Assembly (NCBI RefSeq): GCF_900104955.1
Contig: NZ_FNSI01000001.1
Coordinates: 5,056,001-5,120,000, forward strand
Direction: 5' to 3'
Length of the DNA: 64,000 nucleotides
Source: Beijerinckia sp. 28-YEA-48
Lineage (GTDB): Bacteria; Pseudomonadota; Alphaproteobacteria; Rhizobiales; Beijerinckiaceae
The position numbers and the translations under genes were made by a program. The notes under the pieces were generated by a model that was not told where the DNA came from, searched no databases, and saw nothing but the letters and a program-made list of their open reading frames with translations. Numbering within the stretch: position 1 is the first letter of the stretch; each line of letters begins with the position of its first letter. Below are positions 36,336 to 46,788 of the stretch, one piece after another.

Positions 36336-38684
36336 ATGAAGCCGCTCAAATTTGCCGTGGTCGGGGGTGGGCCTGGCGGGTTGTATTTTTCGATCTTGAT
36401 GAAAAAGGCCAATCCTGCCTGCGACATCACGGTCTATGAGCGCAACCGGGCCGACGACACCTTTGGCTTCGGGGTGGTCTTTTCCGATGAAACGCTCGGC
36501 AATTTCGAGGCGAGGGACAAGGAAAGCTACGAGGCGATCACCAGTGCCTTCATCTATTGGGGGGAAATCGATACCCATGTGAAGGGGCAGGTGATCCGTT
36601 CGGATGGACATGGGTTCTGTGGCCTGGGGCGTCGGAAACTGCTGCTGATCCTTCAAGATCGCGCCCGTGACCTGGGCGTGAAGCTGAACTTCAGCGCCGA
36701 CGTCACCGATCTCTCCACGCTGGCCGACGCCGACGTGATTGTCGCAGCTGACGGGATCAACAGTGCGATCCGGGAACGCTATCAGGAACATTTCCGCCCC
36801 GAAATCGACTGGCGTCATAACAAGTTCTGCTGGCTGGGAAGCACGAAGCCGCTGTCGGCATTCACTTTTGCCTTCCGCGAGAACGAACATGGCATCTGGA
36901 TTCTCGGTGCCTATGGCTATGAAGCCGGCATGAGTACGTGGGTGCCGGAATGCGACGAGGCGACGTGGCTGCGGGCCGGGCTCGATCAGGCGAGCGAGGC
37001 GGAGACGGTCGCCTATCTGGAGAAACTGTTCGCTGATCTTCTGGATGGCCATCGCCTGCTGACCAATCGATCGATCTGGCGCAATTTTCCGATGATCAAG
37101 AACGAGCGGTGGTTCCACAAGAACATCGTTCTGCTCGGCGACGCTCTGCACACCGCGCATTATTCCATTGGCTCGGGCACGAAACTGGCGATGGAAGATG
37201 CGATCGCTTTGGCCGATGCCTTCGCGCATGGGGAGACCGTTCAGACGGCGCTTGAACATTTCGAGCGCACCCGTCGCGAAGACGTCGAGAAGACGCAGCA
37301 CGCGGCCGATGTCAGTCTGACCTGGTTCGAGAAGCCAGAGCGCTTCTGGAAACTCGAGCCGATGCAGATGGCGTTCAGCCTACTGTCGCGTTCGAAGCAG
37401 ATTACCTATGAAAACCTGAAACGTCGCGACGGCGCCTTTGTCGCCAAGGTCGATCAATGGTGGGGCGAAAAAGTGCGCCGCGAGCAAGGAGTTGATATCG
37501 CGCCGGATCGTTCGCCACCACCGATGTTCACGCCGTTTCGTCTGCGTGACATGGCCATCGACAATCGCGTCGTTGTCTCGCCGATGAATATGTACAGCGC
37601 CGAGCCTGGCGGCGTGCCGGGCGATTTCCATCTGGCGCATCTTGGGCGGCTGGCGATGGGGGGCGCCGGCTTGGTCTTTGCCGAGATGACCTCGGTATCG
37701 GAAGAGGCGCGGATCACGCCGGCCTGCCCGGGGCTCTATAACGACGTGCAGCTCGCCGCCTGGCGGCGCATCTGCGATTTCGTGCACCGGCAGAGCCACG
37801 CCAAGTTCTGTCTGCAGATCGGCCATGCCGGGCGCAAAGGCTCGACGCGGCTGGCCTGGGAGGGCATGGACTTGCCGCTGCGCGGCGACGGCAATTGGCC
37901 GATCGTGTCCGCTTCGCCACTGAAGTTCAGGAAGGAAAGCCAGGAGCCGACCGAGATCAGCCGCGCTGAAATGACGGAGGTCCGGCAGGCTTTCGTGCGC
38001 GCGGCGCGTCTGGCGCAGGCAGCCGGTTTCGATATGCTCGAACTGCATATGGCTCACGGCTATCTGCTTTCGAGTTTTATCTCGCCTCTGAGCAATCAGC
38101 GCGTGGATGAATATGGCGGCAGCCCGGAGAAGCGTATGCGCTTCCCCCTTGAAGTGTTCGATGCCGTGCGCGAGGTCTGGGCCGACAAACCACTTTCCGT
38201 TCGCATCTCGGCGACCGATTGGGTGGCGGGCCGTGGTCTTGATATCGACGACGCGATTGAGATCGCCCGCCTGTTGAAGGGCCGTGGCGTCGATATTCTC
38301 GATGTCTCGGCGGGGCAGACCTCGATGGAGGCGAAGCCGGTCTATGGCCGTATGTTCCAGACGCCATTTTCCGATGCGATCCGCAGCGAGGTCGATATTC
38401 CCACCATCACCGTCGGCAATATCACCACGCCCGATCAGGTGAACACCATCGTCGCGGCGGGGCGCGCCGATCTGGTGGCCCTGGCGCGTCCGCATCTGGT
38501 CGATCCGCAGTTCACCCTGCGCGCGGCGGCCCATTATGGCTATGACGCGCAGGTCTGGCCGAAGCCCTATCTCGCCGGCAAGGAGCAGGCGATGCGGCTG
38601 TTTGAGCGCAGCAATGCCGAGGATGAGCAATTACGGGCGTCAGCGCGGATCAAGCCGTCAGCGGTGCGCCAGGCGGCGGAATGA
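36336..38684 (+). CDS. Aryl-CoA monooxygenase/reductase fusion (2-aminobenzoyl-CoA or salicylyl-CoA type)
   Basis: 782 residues in two enzyme halves. Residues 1-380 form a class A flavoprotein monooxygenase with FAD motif GGGPGG at 10-15 and the second FAD motif [23 protein letters not shown] near 263-285. Residues about 395-765 form an old-yellow-enzyme barrel beginning [20 protein letters not shown], with HLAHLGR and [10 protein letters not shown] loops. This fusion is that of 2-aminobenzoyl-CoA monooxygenase/reductase of Azoarcus and of proteins named bifunctional salicylyl-CoA 5-hydroxylase/oxidoreductase. It would hydroxylate the CoA-activated ring and in the first case reduce it. An AraC gene and a CoA ligase follow, supporting an aryl-CoA pathway. 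Confidence 0.9.
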   Translation: MKPLKFAVVGGGPGGLYFSILMKKANPACDITVYERNRADDTFGFGVVFSDETLGNFEARDKESYEAITSAFIYWGEIDTHVKGQVIRSDGHGFCGLGRRKLLLILQDRARDLGVKLNFSADVTDLSTLADADVIVAADGINSAIRERYQEHFRPEIDWRHNKFCWLGSTKPLSAFTFAFRENEHGIWILGAYGYEAGMSTWVPECDEATWLRAGLDQASEAETVAYLEKLFADLLDGHRLLTNRSIWRNFPMIKNERWFHKNIVLLGDALHTAHYSIGSGTKLAMEDAIALADAFAHGETVQTALEHFERTRREDVEKTQHAADVSLTWFEKPERFWKLEPMQMAFSLLSRSKQITYENLKRRDGAFVAKVDQWWGEKVRREQGVDIAPDRSPPPMFTPFRLRDMAIDNRVVVSPMNMYSAEPGGVPGDFHLAHLGRLAMGGAGLVFAEMTSVSEEARITPACPGLYNDVQLAAWRRICDFVHRQSHAKFCLQIGHAGRKGSTRLAWEGMDLPLRGDGNWPIVSASPLKFRKESQEPTEISRAEMTEVRQAFVRAARLAQAAGFDMLELHMAHGYLLSSFISPLSNQRVDEYGGSPEKRMRFPLEVFDAVREVWADKPLSVRISATDWVAGRGLDIDDAIEIARLLKGRGVDILDVSAGQTSMEAKPVYGRMFQTPFSDAIRSEVDIPTITVGNITTPDQVNTIVAAGRADLVALARPHLVDPQFTLRAAAHYGYDAQVWPKPYLAGKEQAMRLFERSNAEDEQLRASARIKPSAVRQAAE

Positions 38685-38712
38685 GGTGCGATTGATTTGA
38701 GGGGAGGGCTTT

Positions 38713-39717
38713 CTAAGCCTTCCGCCCTTTGAACTTGAGGACAGCTGACGGTGTCTCGCCGAAGCGTTCGCGAAAATGCACGGCGAATTTCGACAGATGC
38801 GCGAAGCCGCATTCGGTGGCGATCGATGTCACCGTCGTCTGCGTGGGGTCTGCGTCCAACAGCATCCGCCGGACCAGATCCAGTTTCCGGTCGCGCAGAT
38901 AGTTCAGAGGCGTGGTGTCGCGAAATTGCCGGAAGCCGTAATAGAGCGTGCGCGCGCTGACGCCTGATATCTCGATCATGTCGTGCAAAGGAAAGTCCGC
39001 CCTGGGATCGGCCTCAATCGCCTCTTCGACACGGTGGATGTAATAGGGCGCGCAGGTTTTCTGCGGCCTTTCCAGAGTGTCGGTGTAATTGTTGGGAAAT
39101 GTCGCGATGATGGTCGACAGGATCATCTCTTCGACCTGACTGCGAAACCGAGCCGGCCGATCGGATATGGCGGCGACATAGTCATACATGGTCGCCAGGA
39201 TTTGGCCGGCGTTCTCGGTGGCGGATGAGCGAAATTCGACCTCGTCGCCTTCGCCCGAGGCCAGCAGGCTTTGCAAGTGTTTGGCGATGGCCGTGCGTTC
39301 AACGCGCAAGATCAGCTGTTCACCATCCGAGGCCCAGTCTTTGGCGAATGTTTCACGCGCATTGACGGCGTAGGCCGTTCTCTCCAGTACGGTGGTGGCG
39401 CTGCGATTACGCCAGATCTGAAACGAGCCTTTCCGCGCTAATTGAAACAGATAGAACCGATCCATCTCCGATGAGCTCATCCTGACATCGCCGCCATACT
39501 TCAGGCGGTGAAAGGAAACGCTGCCGCAGGCAACCGTGCGGTGTTCCATCGTCAGCTGATGATTGGGGCTGCGAAAGTCGAGCCTGTGCGAACGGAAAGC
39601 CCCCGACAGATGGGCGCGGGCCATCTCCGGGTCTCTGGTTTCGAAGGCGTCGGATTTCCGTCCCAATGTCTCGATCATGAGGGCTGCTTCATGGAGTGAG
39701 CGCCAATCGCAAGACAT
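38713..39717 (-). CDS. AraC-family transcriptional regulator
   Basis: 334 residues. The N-terminal part (about 1-210) resembles the AraC-binding-like sensor domain (GSVSFHRLKYGGDVRM, FYLFQLARKGSFQIWRN). The C-terminal part has two helix-turn-helix motifs: FPLHDMIEISGVSARTLYYGFRQF near 240-263 and TVTSIATECGFAHLSKFAVHFRERFGETPS near 290-320. It is convergent with the fusion monooxygenase, 28 bases away, and divergent from the CoA ligase across a 183-base promoter region. It likely controls the trio. An alternative ATG at 39678 would remove 13 residues; neither start has a strong ribosome site. Confidence 0.92.
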   Translation of the reverse strand: MSCDWRSLHEAALMIETLGRKSDAFETRDPEMARAHLSGAFRSHRLDFRSPNHQLTMEHRTVACGSVSFHRLKYGGDVRMSSSEMDRFYLFQLARKGSFQIWRNRSATTVLERTAYAVNARETFAKDWASDGEQLILRVERTAIAKHLQSLLASGEGDEVEFRSSATENAGQILATMYDYVAAISDRPARFRSQVEEMILSTIIATFPNNYTDTLERPQKTCAPYYIHRVEEAIEADPRADFPLHDMIEISGVSARTLYYGFRQFRDTTPLNYLRDRKLDLVRRMLLDADPTQTTVTSIATECGFAHLSKFAVHFRERFGETPSAVLKFKGRKA

Positions 39718-39900
39718 TCAAGCAGGGAATGGGGAGGGGTTCAAGATCAGGGGTGGGCTAGCGGCATATCCGCGCTCGAGAGCCAAAAGCCTATGGGACA
39801 AGGCTTTATTGCATTCTTCGGCTGGCGCTTGCGCCGGTGGGCTAGTGCCGGGGAGGCCACACTCCCTAGCCTGCGTTTCAGGCCATCAGGACGATATTTG

Positions 39901-41202
39901 ATGCAGTTTCCGCTTTCCCTGCCGAAGTCGCGCGCCGAGATTGCCGCTCTGCAAAGCGAGCGTAAGAAAGTGGCTTTCGCGCGGGCGAAGGCGGCCAAGT
40001 GGTATCGCAAGAAGCTGGATCATATCGATCCCGAAAAGCTCGACGATCCCTTGGAGTGGCAGAAGATCCCCATTCTCGACAAGGATGTTCTGCGACAGCT
40101 CGACCATGCCGCGTTCCTTGATAACTTCTGCACCGCGCCAGCGACCGAAGTCGCCGAATACTGGCGCTCTGGCGGCTCGACTGGACGTCCCGTCTTTTAT
40201 CCGCGCACGGCCGAGGATATCCGCTACGCGCTGTTGTCATGGGGCCGCTCGTTTCCCTGCATGGGCATCGGCAAGGGCGATCTTTGCCATATCTCTTTTC
40301 CCATGGGCGTCCATCCCGCCGGCCAGGTTTGGGCGCGCAGCGCGCAATTGTTCGATGTCGGGATGATCTGGGTGGGGGCGGGCAATTCCTGTCCGTCCGA
40401 GGTGCAGCTCAATCTGATCGAGACGCTGAAGCCGACCGTCTTCATGGGCATGAGCAGTTTCGCGCTGCATCTCGCCAATCTCGCCGATGCCAAGGGCATC
40501 GACCTGGCTAAGAGTTCAGTGAAGAAAGTGGTGTGTACGGCCGAGACATTGTCGGATGCCAAGCGTGAAAAGATAGGCAGAACCTGGGGTGCGGAGGTTT
40601 TCGACGTTTTCGGTATGAGCGAAGCCGGGCTGATGGGCGCCGAGAACAGCGCGCATGATGGTATCCACGTCTGGACGGATCTCTATTATGTCGAGGTCGT
40701 CGATGTGGAGACTGGGATTCCCGTGCCGGACGGCGAGGTCGGCACGCTCTGTGTGACACCGCTTTGGACGAACAACGCCACGCCGTTCCTGCGCTGGAAT
40801 TCGGGCGACATGGTGCGATTCATTCCGCAATCCCGGGGCTCAGGGCCGTGGGCCGATGTCTTCCCGATGATCCGGCACGCCAATCGCACGACCGGCTTCT
40901 TCAAGATAAGAGGCGTCAACGTCAATCACGCGGAGTTCGAGGATCTGATGTTTCGCAATGGCGCCATCAATGACTTTCAGGCGCTGCTGCTGACCGACGA
41001 AAAATCCGGCCGGGAGAATCTCAAACTGTTGATCGAAGTGCGGCGCGGCATGGATAATGTTCAGGCCAGTTCGGATGTGGCGCGGCTGGTCAAAAGCAGC
41101 TTCGAAGTGTCGCCGGAGGTGGAGGTTCTGCCGGCGGGCAGCTTGGCCAGCGCGTTTGAAGCCAGCATCAAGGCGCCGCGCTTCGTCGATCGCCGCGTGT
41201 AG
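39901..41202 (+). CDS. PaaK-like aryl-CoA ligase
   Basis: 433 residues from ATG 39901 (MQFPLSLPKSRAEIAALQ); the frame is open 36 codons further upstream but unconserved. The ATP-binding loop SGGSTGRP at 90-97, the PTVFMGMSSFALHLA region, the FGMSEAGLMGAE motif and a C-terminal RGVNVNHAEFEDL segment match phenylacetate-CoA ligase-like enzymes, which activate aromatic acids through an adenylate. The substrate is probably the ortho-substituted benzoate handled by the fusion monooxygenase, such as 2-aminobenzoate or salicylate (inference from context). Confidence 0.88.
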   Translation: MQFPLSLPKSRAEIAALQSERKKVAFARAKAAKWYRKKLDHIDPEKLDDPLEWQKIPILDKDVLRQLDHAAFLDNFCTAPATEVAEYWRSGGSTGRPVFYPRTAEDIRYALLSWGRSFPCMGIGKGDLCHISFPMGVHPAGQVWARSAQLFDVGMIWVGAGNSCPSEVQLNLIETLKPTVFMGMSSFALHLANLADAKGIDLAKSSVKKVVCTAETLSDAKREKIGRTWGAEVFDVFGMSEAGLMGAENSAHDGIHVWTDLYYVEVVDVETGIPVPDGEVGTLCVTPLWTNNATPFLRWNSGDMVRFIPQSRGSGPWADVFPMIRHANRTTGFFKIRGVNVNHAEFEDLMFRNGAINDFQALLLTDEKSGRENLKLLIEVRRGMDNVQASSDVARLVKSSFEVSPEVEVLPAGSLASAFEASIKAPRFVDRRV

Positions 41203-41210
41203 TCAACCCT

Positions 41211-42584
41211 TCATGCCGGCGGCGACAGGCCGACTTTCCGCAACACCGCCGCCTGCCGCTCCGCCAGCCCCTCGACACTGAAATCAGCCAGGGCGTCGTT
41301 GAACATGGCGTAGAAATTGAGCCGTGCGTCGAGATGCAGGAATGCGCCACCGAGGCCAATGGCGGCGCGGTCCATGAAGACGAATTCCCGGGGCACGGTG
41401 ACAGGACCGTGTTGCTTCAGCCCTTCATGAACGCGGCTGGCCTGGGTGCGGCCATATTCGGCGGGCGAGACGCCATCGGCAATGGGCCGCACGCGGTCGT
41501 CGAGCAAAGGGCCGTAGATGAAACGCGACCAGATGTTGAGGACATCGCGCAGGTCTTTGCTCAGGCCGCGAAAACCCCAGGTCTCGTAGGCGGCGGCGAT
41601 GGCCGCTTCGTCGGCGTCGCGCAGGCCGCGATAGAGATCGACGACGCCTTTGACGAAGCTCGGCGGAAAGACGCGGATGCAGCCGTAGTCGAGCAGGTTG
41701 ATGCCGGCAGCTTCGCCGCTCTCGCCGCGAAACACGGTGTAATTGCCGAGATGCGGATCGCCGTGAATGATGCCGAGCCGGATGAAGGGATGCCACCAGG
41801 CGCGGAACATGGCGGTAGCGATCGCGTTGCGCGCGTCCTGCGAAGCGGTTTTGAAATCGAGCAGCGGCTCGCCGTCGAGCCAGTCGAGGGTGATGAGGCG
41901 ACGGGTGGAAAGCTCCGGCCAGACGCCCGGCACGCGCACATTGGTCTGGGTCGTGCTGTCGCCGAGAATTTCGCGATAGAGCGCGACATGTTTGGCTTCG
42001 CGCTGATAGTCGAGTTCCTCGCGCAGGCGCGCGCCGATCTCCTTGGCCGCTTCGCGGGTGTCGAGCGCCGTGTTGAGGCGGCGGCGCAGGGCGAACAGGA
42101 TGTCGAGCTGTTGCAGGTCGGCTTCGACCACCGAGGTCATATCGGGATATTGCAGCTTGCAGGCGAGCGGCTTGCCATCAAGGGAGGTGGCGCGATGCAC
42201 CTGGCCCAGTGAAGCCGCGTGCGCCGGATGCAGATCGAAGGCGGCGAACTTGCCGCGCCAGCCAGCGCCGAGTTCCGCCATCATGCGTCGATTGACGAAG
42301 CCGGCGCCCATCGGCGGGGCGTTCGATTGCAATTGCCGAAGACGGTCGGACAAATCCTGCGGTAGGGCTCCTGGAATGGTGGCGAGAAACTGCGCTACCT
42401 TCATCATCGGGCCCTTGAGTGATCCAAGTGCTGCCGTGAAGGCCGCCGCATTGGTGTCGTCGAGCACCTCGCGGCCGCGCAGGCGCGCGCCGGCCATGCG
42501 CGCGGCCACGCCGCCCACCTTGGCGCCGACTTGCGCGTAGCGCGCGGCACGCGCACTCAGTCTGTTGCGTTCATCATCGGTCAT
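41211..42584 (-). CDS. ABC1/UbiB-family atypical kinase
   Basis: 457 residues with family motifs: the KxGQ-type region LKGPMMKVAQFLATIPG near 55-71, the AAASLGQVHRA-like AASLGQVHRATSLDGKPLACKLQYPDM with the ATP-contacting lysine, catalytic HGDPHLGNY and metal-binding LLDYGCIR. Here the second motif reads DYG where many kinases have DFG, as usual for this family. Members support ubiquinone synthesis or act on other lipids. It begins 4 bases after the DUF3445 gene stops, so the two are probably translated together. No membrane anchor is visible at the C-terminus. Confidence 0.92.
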   Translation of the reverse strand: MTDDERNRLSARAARYAQVGAKVGGVAARMAGARLRGREVLDDTNAAAFTAALGSLKGPMMKVAQFLATIPGALPQDLSDRLRQLQSNAPPMGAGFVNRRMMAELGAGWRGKFAAFDLHPAHAASLGQVHRATSLDGKPLACKLQYPDMTSVVEADLQQLDILFALRRRLNTALDTREAAKEIGARLREELDYQREAKHVALYREILGDSTTQTNVRVPGVWPELSTRRLITLDWLDGEPLLDFKTASQDARNAIATAMFRAWWHPFIRLGIIHGDPHLGNYTVFRGESGEAAGINLLDYGCIRVFPPSFVKGVVDLYRGLRDADEAAIAAAYETWGFRGLSKDLRDVLNIWSRFIYGPLLDDRVRPIADGVSPAEYGRTQASRVHEGLKQHGPVTVPREFVFMDRAAIGLGGAFLHLDARLNFYAMFNDALADFSVEGLAERQAAVLRKVGLSPPA

Positions 42585-42588
42585 GGTG

Positions 42589-43461
42589 TCAGTCTGCCGC
42601 GATGAGCGCGGCGAGGGAATGAGCGATCCTGTCGCGGCTCTCCACCATATTCTTGTACGTGAGCTGCTCTGGCGTCAGCGCCAGAAGCTGCCTGCGCAAG
42701 GCGGTGGCGAGGTTCGCGCCATCGGGGTGATGACGCAACGCCGCGATCGGATCGACGAGAATGCGGATGGTGAAGAGGATGTCGCCCGATTGCGGCATTT
42801 TTCGCAGGCTCTGTCGCTCGACACGGATAAAAGCCGCATCGGCCGTGGCGGGAGCCTGTGGCGAGGGGTGCGGATGGTGCAAGGTCTCGCTGTCATAGAT
42901 CGACCAGTTGAACCGCTCGACGGGCGCCTCGGCACGCAGATTGTCGAAAATGCGGGTGACGCGTTGTTCCATTCCGCCAGGAAAGCCCGGCACGGGCGCG
43001 TGAATGTCGGCGAGGTTACGGTCGAATTTCTCCCGTAGAAGCCACGTCGAGGGAAAGCAGATAGCGGCGGCGGCCAGACGCCAGCCGTCGTCGAAGCGGC
43101 GCATGAGCGCGAGATCGTCCTGCACCAGCAGCGCCGCCTGCATCAGCGGCGGTAGATCGTCGTCGAAGGCGACGCGCTGCCGCAAGGGCGTGATGACAAT
43201 GCCGGCATCTTCGCGAATGTAGAGATCGGGAAACGTGCGCGTCAGATAGTCGGCGAGCGCATCGCGGATTTCGCTCTGGCTCGCTTGCGTGTCGGCGCGG
43301 GCGGTGAAGACATCGCCGCGCTGTTGGGCAAACAGCCGGCGCTTTTCGGCGAGGAAATGCTTCAGCCCATCGTCAGGCTCGATCCAGCGCGTTGGGTCGA
43401 GCGGGCGCAGGCCGATGGTGAAGGGCTTTGAGCTGCCATCGTAAGGCGTGTGGGCGAACAT
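42589..43461 (-). CDS. DUF3445 protein, haem-dependent oxidative N-demethylase-like
   Basis: 290 residues from ATG 43461; an in-frame GTG lies five codons earlier. The segments PFTIGLRPLDPTRWIE, ALLVQDDLALM and AAAICFPSTWLLREKF...IHAPVPGF are hallmarks of DUF3445. In Pseudomonas mendocina a member is the alpha subunit of a haem-dependent oxidative N-demethylase acting on dimethylamine. The other subunits of that complex are not encoded here, so the reaction may differ. Paired with an ABC1 kinase 4 bases downstream. Confidence 0.82.
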   Translation of the reverse strand: MFAHTPYDGSSKPFTIGLRPLDPTRWIEPDDGLKHFLAEKRRLFAQQRGDVFTARADTQASQSEIRDALADYLTRTFPDLYIREDAGIVITPLRQRVAFDDDLPPLMQAALLVQDDLALMRRFDDGWRLAAAAICFPSTWLLREKFDRNLADIHAPVPGFPGGMEQRVTRIFDNLRAEAPVERFNWSIYDSETLHHPHPSPQAPATADAAFIRVERQSLRKMPQSGDILFTIRILVDPIAALRHHPDGANLATALRRQLLALTPEQLTYKNMVESRDRIAHSLAALIAAD

Positions 43462-43493
43462 GCGGGAGCATAGCACGCCGACGCTTCAGCGGA

Positions 43494-43895
43494 TCAATTC
43501 ACCCGCGACCAGGCGACGGAACGGCAGATCAATCCGCCAAACACGCAGCCTGCTGTCGTCAGCGTCGAGCCGGACAGGCTCATCGTGCCGGAATAGGTCT
43601 TGCCGTCTTCCGGATTGAAGGCATTGCCGCTCCATTTGCCGGCGCCTGCTGGCTTCATATTGTAGAAGACACGCTGGCCGACTTTGGACGGGCCGCTGCT
43701 GTCGGCGAGCCAGCTGATCGTGCCGCACAGGGCGCCGCCGCAATCGGTGATGCGCACCCGGCTCTTGCCATTGTCACGCAGCCAGACGCCCTTGGCGTCC
43801 TGGGCCTGGGCCGGCAAAGCGCCGCAGAGCAGCAACAGGCCGGCGCCGCAGAGTAGGGATTTCGATGACAGGGTCCGAGATGATAAAGTTTTCAC
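43494..43895 (-). CDS. Secreted DUF2147-family protein
   Basis: 133 residues. The start is set at the GTG at 43895 because GGAGGG lies exactly 7 bases upstream; upstream in-frame ATGs are possible but lack a site. A signal peptide (hydrophobic about 10-26, cleavage after AQAQ) leads to the DUF2147 domain: GVWLRDNGKSRVRITDCGGALCGTISWL, then FNPEDGKTYSGTMSLSGSTLTTAGCV. Four cysteines may form two disulfides. Function of the family is unknown; predicted periplasmic beta-barrel fold. It lies 32 bases upstream of the DUF3445 gene in the same direction. Confidence 0.87.
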   Translation of the reverse strand: MKTLSSRTLSSKSLLCGAGLLLLCGALPAQAQDAKGVWLRDNGKSRVRITDCGGALCGTISWLADSSGPSKVGQRVFYNMKPAGAGKWSGNAFNPEDGKTYSGTMSLSGSTLTTAGCVFGGLICRSVAWSRVN

Positions 43896-44024
43896 GGCAC
43901 ATCCCTCCATTCTGTACCTGACCCAGCATAGCCGGGTGGGCGACAGGCTCAAGCGCGGCGAAGGGAGACCAAGGCAGACGAAGGGATAAGCCGCGCACCC
44001 AGGAAGGCGCGCGGCTAGAGGATT

Positions 44025-45254
<1,230 letters not shown>

Positions 45255-45461
45255 TTAAGAATTTCCATGGATTCATGGAAGCGGCGGAAAATAGTTTCGC
45301 GGCGCGCAAAGGGCAAATGGAAAAGCCAGCTTTCGGCCGGTTTTCGGTCGAACCCTCGGCGGGATTGTGCGTTACCACACGGCAGAGGTGAGGCGGTCAG
45401 GTGTATCCCGTCCGGTGCGGGAAGGCTGTTCTGCCTCCCTGCCTGTGCCAAGGAGGCTCTG

Positions 45462-45746
45462 ATGAGCTTCAAAAATGGGTCCGAATCGAACGAAAACAAT
45501 GGCTTCAGCTATGCTATGTCGCCGGAAATGGCGCAGCAGCAGTTGCGCATGTCGGTTCGCCTCGTGGTGCTGATGGCCTTTGCCACCGCCATTGCCCTGG
45601 TCGCGACCATGCGCACGCCAACGCTGATGCCCCATTGGCCGAGCGAGGCGCATCGCAACAGGCTGTCGGTCATGACCTTCGTCGCTGACAATGGGCCGCT
45701 CCAAGTGGATCAGCAGGTGGGTTCAGCCACGGTTCATGTGCGCTGA
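45462..45746 (+). CDS. Small single-pass membrane protein, unknown
   Basis: 94 residues. The start ATG at 45462 has a perfect AGGAGG (45451-45456) 5 bases upstream, the best evidence that it is real. One transmembrane segment at about 31-50 (SVRLVVLMAFATAIALVATM) follows a polar N-terminal tail rich in Asn and Ser, with a short C-terminal tail likely outside. I do not recognise the family. It lies 55 bases before the helix-hairpin-helix gene and diverges from aspartate aminotransferase. Confidence 0.6.
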   Translation: MSFKNGSESNENNGFSYAMSPEMAQQQLRMSVRLVVLMAFATAIALVATMRTPTLMPHWPSEAHRNRLSVMTFVADNGPLQVDQQVGSATVHVR

Positions 45747-45801
45747 CTACAGTGATGACGTGAGGTGCCCAACAGGGCCTTCCGTTATTCTGGAGACAGA
45801 C

Positions 45802-46197
45802 ATGAAGACCCGCATTCTTGCCGCTCTTGCATTCGCGACCGCCCTCACGGGCGCAGCTTTGGCGCAGGCCCCGGCGCCTTCGACGCAGCCAGCGAAGCCG
45901 ACCGTGCCGCCGGCAGCCGCAACGGCTCCTGCCACTCCAGCCGCCACCGCAAAACCCGCCGCGCCTGCTCCGGCCGCCGCTGCCAAGCCTGCCGCCGCGA
46001 CCGATCTCCTCGACATCAACACCGCCTCGGCCGCTGATCTCGAAAAGCTGAAAGGCGTTGGCGCAGCGCGCTCGGCGGCGATCATTAAAGGTCGTCCGTA
46101 TCACGGCAAGAACGAGCTGCTCGACAAGAACATCGTGCCGAAGAATGTCTATGAGGACATCAAGGATCACATCATCGCCAAGCAGACGGCGCACTAA
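45802..46197 (+). CDS. Secreted helix-hairpin-helix (ComEA-like) protein
   Basis: 131 residues from ATG 45802, with GGAG upstream; a signal peptide runs to about ALAQ (residue 19). A long Ala/Pro-rich linker (about 20-72) is followed by a helix-hairpin-helix domain (LLDINTASAADLEKLKGVGAARSAAIIKGRPY) like that of ComEA, which binds DNA in the periplasm during uptake. Single-HHH proteins of this size are common without other competence genes, so a role in transformation is not shown. Confidence 0.82.
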   Translation: MKTRILAALAFATALTGAALAQAPAPSTQPAKPTVPPAAATAPATPAATAKPAAPAPAAAAKPAAATDLLDINTASAADLEKLKGVGAARSAAIIKGRPYHGKNELLDKNIVPKNVYEDIKDHIIAKQTAH

Positions 46198-46221
46198 TCG
46201 TTCGGTCTGCTCACATCTTTG

Positions 46222-46249
46222 GAACGCGCCGCCGCGAGGTGGCGCGTTC
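46222..46249. terminator. Hairpin between convergent genes
   Basis: Stem GAACGCGCCGCC (46222-46233) / GGTGGCGCGTTC (46238-46249) with one G-T wobble and loop GCGA. It is located between the HHH gene and the DUF486 gene, which converge. T tails are weak on both sides. Confidence 0.55.
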
Positions 46250-46255
46250 TACATT

Positions 46256-46615
46256 TCAGATCTTATCTTTGAAGATGAAAGCGGCGCCCGCGGCAATCAG
46301 CGCGAAGCCGACGGCGTGATTCCAGCCGAGCTGTTCCTTGAGGTAAAACGTCGAGAACCCGGCGAACACGAGCAGTGTAATCACTTCCTGCATTGTTTTG
46401 AGTTCGGCGACCGAATAGAAGGCGCTGCCGTAGCGATTGGCCGGCACGGCCAGGCAATATTCGAACAGCGCGATGCCCCAACTGGCTAGAATGGCCAGCA
46501 AGATCGGGCTCTCCTTGTATTTCAGATGACCATACCAGGCGAAGGTCATGAAGACGTTCGAGAGGATGAGCAGAATGGGGGCAAGCAGGGCAGGCGGGAT
46601 AATATTGGAGATCAT
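46256..46615 (-). CDS. DUF486-family small membrane protein
   Basis: 119 residues, four hydrophobic segments (about 8-27, 37-55, 75-92, 98-115). It contains the family stretch NVFMTFAWYGHLKY and the WGIALFEYCLAVPANRYG motif. It resembles half of a drug/metabolite transporter (SMR/DMT-like), so it may work as a dimer. Function unknown. Followed upstream by 172 bases before the MFS gene end, in which I see nothing clear. Confidence 0.88.
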   Translation of the reverse strand: MISNIIPPALLAPILLILSNVFMTFAWYGHLKYKESPILLAILASWGIALFEYCLAVPANRYGSAFYSVAELKTMQEVITLLVFAGFSTFYLKEQLGWNHAVGFALIAAGAAFIFKDKI

Positions 46616-46788
46616 TTCCGCTCCAGATGGCGCGTCTTTAAAGCCGGGGAGGCCGATGGTGGGTTCGATTTTGCGTGAGGTTCTCGCTTAACACGATCGC
46701 TATGGCAAAGTTCCGTTACGTTTTAGCGCGTTCGGCAGAGTGCGGATAAATCGCTTCACGACTAATTTCGTGTTGGCGCCAGAGGAAT

